A stretch of 6,071 nucleotides of DNA from an uncultured Chloroflexota bacterium (GTDB lineage: Bacteria; Chloroflexota; Limnocylindria; Limnocylindrales; Limnocylindraceae): the NCBI GenBank assembly GCA_903944295.1, contig CAJARA010000044.1, positions 1-6,071 of the forward strand. The letters are read 5' to 3'. Below are positions 1-5,157 of this stretch, piece by piece. The translations under genes and the position numbers were made by a program. The notes beneath the pieces were generated by a model. The model saw nothing but the letters and a program-made list of their open reading frames with translations, searched no databases and was not told where the DNA came from. Position 1 is the first letter of the stretch; every line of letters starts with the position of its first letter.

Positions 1-293
1 CCGAAGAGCGGCTCGCCCTCACCGCAGATGACCTGAGCCGTGCCGTCCGCGGACACCTTCGCGACGCCCTCGCAGGGGTGCGACAGTCGGGTATCCTCCT
101 CGGCGCCCTCTCGCCACTCGCCGTTCTCTCTCGTGGATATGCGATGGTTGAAGGAAGTGATGGAAGTCTCGTACGCTCGTGGCAACAGGCGCCAGCTGGA
201 ACCGTGATTCGGGTAAGGCTCGGCGATGGCGAAATTGGCGCACAGGTGACGAAGAGCGGGAAGGGGGGTCGAGATGTCGGCAAAGCGTCCTAA
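1..293 (+). CDS. xseA: Exodeoxyribonuclease VII large subunit, C-terminal fragment
   Basis: The open frame enters from the left edge (first full codon at base 3) and ends at TAA 291-293, giving 96 residues of the C-terminus. The family-typical block LSPLAVLSRGYAMV lies at fragment residues 36-49. It is followed by a small beta-rich tail with VIRVRLGDGEIGAQV (68-82), matching the end of XseA proteins, where the usual wording is LsPlavLaRGYaiv...GD.v.vrl.dG.i.a.V. XseA is the catalytic subunit of exonuclease VII, which degrades single-stranded DNA from both ends with the small subunit XseB. The catalytic and OB-fold regions lie outside the window, so their integrity cannot be judged. The 3' end overlaps xseB by 20 bases, which suggests coupled translation of the two subunits. 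A GTG at 78 is internal to the gene and is not a start. The tail after residue 83 is glycine- and lysine-rich and looks unconserved. Confidence 0.93.
   Translation, partial: EERLALTADDLSRAVRGHLRDALAGVRQSGILLGALSPLAVLSRGYAMVEGSDGSLVRSWQQAPAGTVIRVRLGDGEIGAQVTKSGKGGRDVGKAS
261..268 (+). promoter_or_regulatory. Ribosome binding site of xseB
   Basis: The purine run AAGGGGGG lies 5 bases upstream of the ATG at 274 and inside the end of xseA. It is the clearest Shine-Dalgarno-like sequence in the window and supports 274 as the xseB start. The other junctions rely on much weaker sites, so this one may keep XseB synthesis strong relative to XseA. That last point is inference. Confidence 0.6.
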
Positions 294-552
294 GCGGTCG
301 GCCCCCACCAAGGGGTCGCCGGCCGACCTTCCGAGCGGCTTTGAAGAGACGATGCGCGAACTGCGTGACGTTGTTGGACAGCTTGAGTCACAAGAGGGTG
401 GACTCGAGGTTGCAGTTACGAGTTTTGAGCGCGGCGTGAAGCTGCAGCAGCATGCCCAGCAGCAACTTGATGCCGCGCGGCTGCGCGTAGAGGAGCTTCT
501 CCCAGATGGCGAGCTGGACGAACTCGACCTTGAGGACGAGGACGAGGGATGA
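274..552 (+). CDS. xseB: Exodeoxyribonuclease VII small subunit
   Basis: This 92-residue protein carries the compact helical hairpin of XseB at residues 23-75. It begins FEETMRELRDVVGQLE, passes through GGLEVAVTSFERGVKL, and ends in a helix rich in Q, A and L. The family pattern is FEeal.eLe.iV..LE.g.l.Le.sl..fe.G..L...c...L..ae. XseB binds the large subunit in several copies to form cytoplasmic exonuclease VII, a single-strand-specific nuclease in DNA repair. The protein is slightly longer than the usual roughly 70-85 residues. The extra length is a basic N-terminus (KRPKR at 4-8) and an acidic tail in which 10 of the last 15 residues are D or E. The ATG at 274 has a good ribosome binding site and overlaps the end of xseA by 20 bases. 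The stop shares ATGA with the dxs start. Identification is secure from sequence plus context. Confidence 0.95.
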   Translation: MSAKRPKRSAPTKGSPADLPSGFEETMRELRDVVGQLESQEGGLEVAVTSFERGVKLQQHAQQQLDAARLRVEELLPDGELDELDLEDEDEG

Positions 553-2546
553 GTCCAGTGACGAAGCCAGGAGTGGATGAGGGAGTAGCACTGCGCGCGG
601 TCGGCGCTGATTCGCTCCTCGCGCGCCTTGAGGGACCTGAAGGCCTGAAGGGGCTCTCCGGCGCAGAGCTCAATCAGATCGCTGAGCAGCTTCGCACCGC
701 GATCATCGCAACCACCGCGGTGACCGGCGGCCACCTCGGCCCGAGCCTCGGCGTGGTCGAACTGACGATCGCACTCCATCACGTCATGTCCTCACCGGTG
801 GATCGCATCGTCTTTGACACTGGACATCAGGCCTATCCGCATAAGCTCCTCACCGGTCGCCTCGCGCGATTCGGAAGCCTGCGTCAACTCGGCGGAATTG
901 GTGGCTTCCCACGGCGAACAGAATCGCCGCATGACGTCTTTGATGGTGGCCATGCGGGGACGGGCATCTCTATTGGGCAAGGCCTTGCGTTGGCACGTGA
1001 CGTGCGCGGCGGAAGTGAAAAGATTGCGGTGGTTGTGGGCGACGCCGCGCTGATGAGCGGGCTCAGCCTGGAAGCGCTTAATGACATCGGGCATCGTCAG
1101 ACCAAGATGCTGATCGTCCTGAACGACAACGAGATGTCTATCTCCCCAACCGTTGGGGCGATCTCAACGTATCTCTCCAAGGTGAAGCTCTCAAAGACGT
1201 GGCGGGGGAGCAAGGGCGGTTACGACAAGTTTGTCGGATCCCTTCCTCTCATTGGCGACAAGCTGCTGCGCCTTTCAAGGAGCTTTCGACGCTCCGTTGT
1301 CTCATTCGCTCAAGAGCCTGGGCGCCTCTTTGAGGATCTTGGGATTACCTATGTCGGTGTTCTTGATGGCCATGATCGGGTGCAGATGGAGGAGGCCTTC
1401 AACGCCGCCTTTGCCATGCCAGGCCCGGTGATCGTGCATGTGCGGACGCAGAAGGGTCGTGGGTATCGTCCTGCTGAAGCGGATCCGATCACCTTCCACG
1501 GCGCGGCGCTGCCAAAGATGGAGGTTGGCGTCCCGACAGATTCATATGGAAAGAGCGGCAGCGTTCCTGAGGCACCTGCGCCAAAGCGACCGAACGACAC
1601 AGCTCTCTTTGCCGCCGAGGTGATCGCCGCCGCCGCGGATGATCGCCGCATTGTGGCGATCACCGCTGGCATGCCAACGGGGACCGGCCTCGACAAGTTT
1701 GCCGCCGCATACCCAGATCGCTTCTATGACGTTGGGATCGCAGAACAGCACGCCGTTGCAACCGCAACGGGGATTGCGATGGGCGGCGGTCGGCCGGTGG
1801 TCGCGATCTACTCGACCTTCCTGCAGCGTGCCTGGGACCAGATCGTCCACGACGCCTGTCAGAACGACCAGCCAGTGCTCTTCGGTGTGGACCGTGCCGG
1901 CTTGGTTGGCGAAGATGGCACCAGCCATCAAGGGATGTTCACGCTCACCGCACAGCGCCAGATCCCGCGACTCGTCATCGCTTCACCAAAGGATGAGCAG
2001 GAGCTTCGCGCCCTTGTCCGTACGGCACTTGCGCAGGATCATCCATTTGCGTTGCACTATCCACGCGACAGTATTGAGGGCGTCCCTCCGCGTGACCCAC
2101 GTCCGATCCCGGTTGGGAAGGCGGAGACGCTCGCCGAGGGGAGCGACATTGTGATCCTTGGCTTCGGCCCGATCGTCCAGCGTGGTCTTCGCGTTGCTGA
2201 GCAGCTGCGCAGTTCCGGCCTCTCCGTCGGTGTTGTCAACGCAATCTGGGCTAGCCCAATTGATGACGCGCTCTATCGACGCCTTGGACGCACGACCAAG
2301 ATGATCGTGACGTTGGAGGAGAGCGTCACTGCGGGCGGATTTGGTGGAGCGGTAGCTGAGTCGCTCGCCGCCGATCAGGCGGCAACAGGCGAGCCGATCA
2401 GCGCCACGCTGCTCAGCATCGGTATCCCTGCCGGCGCGTTCGTGGACCACGGAAGCGTCTCAGACCTCCGTACGCTGATCGGTTTGGACGAGGCGGGGAT
2501 TGAGCGCCAGATCCGCGCCGCATGGGGGGCGCGCCGCGCTCAATAG
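549..2546 (+). CDS. dxs: 1-deoxy-D-xylulose-5-phosphate synthase
   Basis: Dxs joins pyruvate and glyceraldehyde 3-phosphate, using thiamine diphosphate and Mg2+, to make DXP. This is the entry step of the MEP isoprenoid pathway and also feeds thiamine and pyridoxal synthesis in many bacteria. At 665 residues it is slightly longer than the usual 620-640. The N-terminal ThDP-binding domain has GGHLGPSLG (H62), DTGHQAYPHK (90-99), a GH motif at 134-135, GDAALMSG (164-171) and NDNEMSIS (192-199); D165 and N194 are the likely metal ligands. The pyrimidine domain has GIAEQHAV with catalytic E399, then Y421, R427 and R449. H460 follows in GEDGTSHQG, and R506 sits in YPRD. These match E. coli E370, Y392, R398, R420, H431 and R478. 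A transketolase C-terminal domain follows from about 525. The central motifs read GHAGTGIS and GDAALMSG instead of the commoner GHSSTSIS and GDGALTGG. The ATG at 549 overlaps the xseB stop by 4 bases; about 20 residues precede the usual N-terminus. No close GG-rich site at proper spacing is visible, so coupling to xseB is likely. Confidence 0.96.
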   Translation: MSPVTKPGVDEGVALRAVGADSLLARLEGPEGLKGLSGAELNQIAEQLRTAIIATTAVTGGHLGPSLGVVELTIALHHVMSSPVDRIVFDTGHQAYPHKLLTGRLARFGSLRQLGGIGGFPRRTESPHDVFDGGHAGTGISIGQGLALARDVRGGSEKIAVVVGDAALMSGLSLEALNDIGHRQTKMLIVLNDNEMSISPTVGAISTYLSKVKLSKTWRGSKGGYDKFVGSLPLIGDKLLRLSRSFRRSVVSFAQEPGRLFEDLGITYVGVLDGHDRVQMEEAFNAAFAMPGPVIVHVRTQKGRGYRPAEADPITFHGAALPKMEVGVPTDSYGKSGSVPEAPAPKRPNDTALFAAEVIAAAADDRRIVAITAGMPTGTGLDKFAAAYPDRFYDVGIAEQHAVATATGIAMGGGRPVVAIYSTFLQRAWDQIVHDACQNDQPVLFGVDRAGLVGEDGTSHQGMFTLTAQRQIPRLVIASPKDEQELRALVRTALAQDHPFALHYPRDSIEGVPPRDPRPIPVGKAETLAEGSDIVILGFGPIVQRGLRVAEQLRSSGLSVGVVNAIWASPIDDALYRRLGRTTKMIVTLEESVTAGGFGGAVAESLAADQAATGEPISATLLSIGIPAGAFVDHGSVSDLRTLIGLDEAGIERQIRAAWGARRAQ

Positions 2547-2552
2547 CGCCCC
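2526..2552 (+). other. Inverted repeat spanning the dxs stop codon
   Basis: GGGGCGC (2526-2532) pairs perfectly with GCGCCCC (2546-2552) across a 13-base loop that contains the end of dxs. The TAG stop is at 2544-2546. A shorter alternative stem, GCGCT (2536-2540) with AGCGC (2545-2549) and loop CAAT, uses overlapping bases. No U-tract follows, so this is not a standard intrinsic terminator. It could be an mRNA stability or attenuation element, or a chance pairing in GC-rich DNA. Confidence 0.3.
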
Positions 2553-2557
2553 GCTGC

Positions 2558-2576
2558 CGCCTCGCTCGGCGAGGCG
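2558..2576 (+). other. GC-rich hairpin in the dxs-nadK gap
   Basis: CGCCTCGC (2558-2565) and GCGAGGCG (2569-2576) form a perfect 8-base-pair stem closed by a 3-base TCG loop, 11 bases after the dxs stop. It is the strongest inverted repeat I see in the only non-coding gap of the window. The bases after it (TAGTACGCG) contain no run of T, so a classical rho-independent terminator is not supported. It may act as an mRNA 3'-end stabiliser, a pause, or a terminator in a lineage that does not need a U-tract. Confidence 0.4.
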
Positions 2577-2617
2577 TAGTACGCGACCGCGCACTCCTCG
2601 TATGCGATGATGGCGCC

Positions 2618-3451
2618 ATGCGCCGCTTCGGTTTTGTCTATAACCCTACGAGCGATCTCGCCCTAGAGGCGTGGGACGAGGCCGCCGGTTGGTGCGCCGC
2701 CCACGGCATCGAGCACTGGGGTTTCGCCGCAGAGGAGCAGGAGAGTGCTGCAAAGGCTCTCCCTGGGAGTGAGGTGCTCTTCTCACTTGGTGGTGACGGC
2801 ACCTTCCTCCGCGCCGCTGCCGCCGTTGCAGCGCATGGCGTCCCACTCCTTGGGGTGAACCTCGGCAAAATCGGCTTCCTTGCCCGGTCGGAGAGCTTTC
2901 AGCTCGCCGTGGCGCTGCAAGCCTTCGCTGACGGGAAGTGGCGACTCCAGGAGCGCATGGCGCTCAGCGCTGTGGTGCATCGGGTAAAGGGGACAACGCG
3001 CACCTTCACCGCGTTAAATGATGTGGTGGTTGCGCGGGGGCGCCTTCCGCGCGTCGTGCGCCTTGATGTTGCGATTGGCGAGAGCCACCTTGCCACCTAC
3101 ATTGCCGATGGCGTGGTGATCTCGTCCCCAACCGGTTCAACCGGCTACTCCTTCTCCGCTGGCGGGCCGATCCTTGATCCGCTGAGCCGCAACATCATCG
3201 TCACGCCGATCGCCGCGTACCTTGCAACCCTTCGCTCGGTTGTTGTCCCTGGAGAGCAGAGCGTCACCTGCACCGTAGTCGCAGGAGAGGAGGCGGTGAT
3301 CTCCATTGATGGTTGGATCGACGAGCCGCTCGAACCCGGCGATCGTGTGACGGTTGCGGCGGCGGCGGCGCCGATCCGATTCGCAGAACTCGACGGACTC
3401 GCACCCTTCTGGGACCTTGTGCGCCAGAAGGTTGACCTCCTTCCGCGGTGA
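2618..3451 (+). CDS. nadK: NAD kinase (ATP/polyphosphate-NAD kinase family)
   Basis: The product phosphorylates NAD to NADP in the cytoplasm and is the sole route to NADP in most bacteria. It has 277 residues, normal for the family. The fold begins with the strand FGFVYNP (4-10). The hallmark SLGGDGTFLRAA lies at 56-67, with catalytic D60 in GGDGT. Next come GVNLGKIGFLAR (79-90), the NE/D motif as ALNDVVV (132-138), and DGVVISSPTGSTGYSFSAGGP (164-184, NAD-binding and self-association loops). VTPIAAYLATLRSVVV (195-210) stands where most members have TPI.PH.L..Rp.V. A second ATG in the same frame at 2522 would add 32 residues and overlap dxs by 25 bases. I prefer 2618 because the protein then begins with the usual first beta strand and the extension looks like translated GC-rich hairpin sequence. 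Neither start has a clear ribosome binding site. The stop overlaps the recN start (GTGA). The clustering with recN is typical of Actinobacteria and relatives. Confidence 0.94.
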   Translation: MRRFGFVYNPTSDLALEAWDEAAGWCAAHGIEHWGFAAEEQESAAKALPGSEVLFSLGGDGTFLRAAAAVAAHGVPLLGVNLGKIGFLARSESFQLAVALQAFADGKWRLQERMALSAVVHRVKGTTRTFTALNDVVVARGRLPRVVRLDVAIGESHLATYIADGVVISSPTGSTGYSFSAGGPILDPLSRNIIVTPIAAYLATLRSVVVPGEQSVTCTVVAGEEAVISIDGWIDEPLEPGDRVTVAAAAAPIRFAELDGLAPFWDLVRQKVDLLPR

Positions 3452-3474
3452 GTGCGGCGCAGGTGAGTGCGGCG
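3447..3474 (+). repeat. Tandem 13-bp direct repeat at the nadK stop / recN start
   Basis: GGTGAGTGCGGCG occurs at 3447-3459 and again at 3462-3474, a 15-base period with only the filler bases differing. Each copy contains a GTG in the recN frame and a TGA in the nadK frame. The stop/start overlap is therefore duplicated in frame for both genes, and recN gains a second potential GTG start at 3463. Confidence 0.7.
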
Positions 3475-5157
3475 AAAGGTAGCGCGGTGGGCGGCTCACA
3501 GATTCGTGAGCTTGGCGTTGCTGGGCTCGCCATCATTGATGCCGTACGCGTAGAGTTCGGCCCCGGCCTCACCGTTCTGACGGGCGAGACGGGCGCCGGA
3601 AAGAGTCTCATTGTGGACGCTCTTGCACTAGCGCGCGGTGCGCGTGCAGATGCTGGGGCTATTCGCACCGGCGAAGATCGGTTGCGGGTGGACCTCCTGA
3701 TGAGCGGCGAAGGTGGTGAGCAGATCATCGTGCGCGAAGTCCATGCGGAGGGCCGCTCTGTGGCGCGCATTGACGATGAGCTTGTCACGATCGGACGACT
3801 CGCCGCAGAGGTTGCGCCACGCATTGAAATCCACGGCCAACATGATCAGCAGCGGCTCGGTGATCGATCCCGTCAGCGAGATTTGCTTGATCGCTGGTCG
3901 AAGAGCCTTGCACTTCGTGTAGAGATTGGGTCACTCGTTGATGCGCGGGCGAACCTCTTGAGCGAGTTTGAGGCGCTTGGTGGTGATGATGCTCGTCGTG
4001 AGGCGCTGCTGGTCATTGCGCGCGCCGAGCGTGACGATCTTCTCGCTGCGGCGGTTGAGCCTGGTGAGGGGGAGCGGCTCCGCGAAGAGTTGCGCCGCGC
4101 ATCTAGTGGCGACCGCATTGAGACGCTTCGTGGCGAGATCCTTGAGCTCCTTGATGGCGATGACTCGGGGATGCGGGGGCAGTCACGCCTCTTAGACCGC
4201 ACGGCGGGGGAGCTGCGAAAACTTGACGAGGGCGCGGCGGCACTAGCGGAGCGCATCAGCGCCCTAGCGATTGAGATTGATGACCTTGCACGCGACGTTG
4301 CTGGACGTGGCGTCGCTGAGGCTCCAGCGCGACCTGTTGCGGAAATCGAAGAGCGGCTCGGCCTGATCCTCTCGCTTGAGCGAAGGTTCCGCACCGATGA
4401 GGCGGGTCTTGCTGATGCGCTGGAGCGCGCAACCGCGGAGGTGCAGCGACTTGAGGGGGCGGCAACGCGTCAGGGGGCGATCACTAAGGAGCGTGCCGAA
4501 CTTGCGGCACAGATCGGCGCACTTGCGCTGAAACTGCGTGCTGCACGAGCTGCTGGGGCGAGCAGCTTGAAGAAGGCGGTGAATACGGCGCTCAGCGCGC
4601 TCGCCCTGCCACCCACGTTTGAGATTGACCTCCAGCCACGCCGTGGCGGGGGCGACGATCCGCTTGTTGATGGCGCACCATGCCTTGTTGATCGCAGCGG
4701 CGGGGATGAGGTTGAGTATCTCTTCGCGCCCAATGCTGGTGAGCCCGCCGCCCCCATCGCGAAGATTGCCTCTGGTGGTGAGTTGAGTCGTGTCTCTCTC
4801 GCGTTGGAAGAGGCACTCAGTGACGCGAGTGAGGGGCGCACGCTGATCTTTGATGAGATTGACGCCGGGCTCGGTGGACGAGCGGGCGAGACGCTCGGCC
4901 GTAGCCTGAAGCGCATCGCCACGCAGCATCAGGTCCTCTGCGTCACTCACCTCCCACAAGTTGCGGCGCAGGCCGACGTGCATCTGCATGTGTCGAAGCG
5001 CGAGGAGGGTGGACGCACCATCACGCAGGTGCGACGCCTCTCTGACGCTGAGCGTGTTGCTGAACTCGCCTCAATGCTTGCTGGAGATGGCGCTGGGAGT
5101 GGAGCTGAGGCGGCTGCACGTGAGCTGCTGGTGAAGGCGGGCCGTAACGGATCATGA
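3448..5157 (+). CDS. recN: DNA repair protein RecN (SMC-like ATPase)
   Basis: RecN is a cytoplasmic SMC-family ATPase that acts early in double-strand break repair with RecA. At 569 residues it has normal family length. The head starts with IRELGVAGLAIID, followed by FGPGLTVLTGETGAGKS with Walker A GETGAGKS at 46-53. EIHGQHDQQRL (127-137) is the RecN form of the Q-loop region. A charged, alanine/leucine/glutamate-rich coiled-coil arm runs from about 150 to 375, broken by the conserved EERLGLILSLERRF (301-314). The C-terminal lobe has the ABC signature IASGGELSRVSLALE (440-454), Walker B TLIFDEIDAGLGG (465-477), the H-loop VTHLPQVAAQAD (499-510) and the closing ERVAELASMLAGD (535-547). All ATPase motifs are intact. 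The GTG at 3448 overlaps the nadK stop. Conserved sequence begins near residue 19, so in-frame GTGs at 3463 or 3487 are possible; the one at 3487 has AAAGG 7 bases upstream and may be the true start. The stop overlaps the xer start (ATGA). Confidence 0.96.
   Translation: MSAAQVSAAKGSAVGGSQIRELGVAGLAIIDAVRVEFGPGLTVLTGETGAGKSLIVDALALARGARADAGAIRTGEDRLRVDLLMSGEGGEQIIVREVHAEGRSVARIDDELVTIGRLAAEVAPRIEIHGQHDQQRLGDRSRQRDLLDRWSKSLALRVEIGSLVDARANLLSEFEALGGDDARREALLVIARAERDDLLAAAVEPGEGERLREELRRASSGDRIETLRGEILELLDGDDSGMRGQSRLLDRTAGELRKLDEGAAALAERISALAIEIDDLARDVAGRGVAEAPARPVAEIEERLGLILSLERRFRTDEAGLADALERATAEVQRLEGAATRQGAITKERAELAAQIGALALKLRAARAAGASSLKKAVNTALSALALPPTFEIDLQPRRGGGDDPLVDGAPCLVDRSGGDEVEYLFAPNAGEPAAPIAKIASGGELSRVSLALEEALSDASEGRTLIFDEIDAGLGGRAGETLGRSLKRIATQHQVLCVTHLPQVAAQADVHLHVSKREEGGRTITQVRRLSDAERVAELASMLAGDGAGSGAEAAARELLVKAGRNGS
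3475..3479 (+). promoter_or_regulatory. Possible ribosome binding site for an internal recN start
   Basis: AAAGG lies 7 bases before the in-frame GTG at 3487. The sequence before the GTG at 3448 is pyrimidine-rich (CCTCCTTCC) and has no Shine-Dalgarno character. If this site is used, RecN would start at residue 14 of the longest frame, close to where family similarity begins. Confidence 0.35.

Noticed and set aside
1639..2154. Plus-strand open frame of 171 codons inside dxs in another frame
   Set aside because: The dxs frame there encodes the conserved E399, Y421, R449 and H460 region. The alternative product has no recognisable features.
2522..2617. Upstream ATG giving a 32-residue longer NadK
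   Set aside because: The extension is basic and low in conservation, covers the dxs tail and hairpin sequence, has no ribosome binding site, and precedes the usual first strand of the fold. Not fully excluded.
3128..3144. Inverted-repeat-like ACCGGTTCAACCGGC in nadK
   Set aside because: It encodes the conserved TGSTG of the NAD-binding loop, and the pairing follows from the glycine and threonine codons.
3264..3824. Minus-strand open frame of 186 codons across nadK-recN
   Set aside because: The translation is low-complexity (S, R, P, A rich), typical of the reverse strand of GC-rich genes, and overlaps two well-supported genes.
2..4360. 14-base exact repeat CGAAGAGCGGCTCG at 2-15 and 4347-4360
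   Set aside because: Both copies encode Glu-Glu-Arg-Leu with preferred codons in unrelated genes, so coincidence of codon use is sufficient.
4264..4989. Long minus-strand open frame of 241 codons inside recN
   Set aside because: It lies wholly antisense to the conserved RecN head and arm. Its translation shows no recognisable motif, and long antisense frames are common in GC-rich coding DNA.
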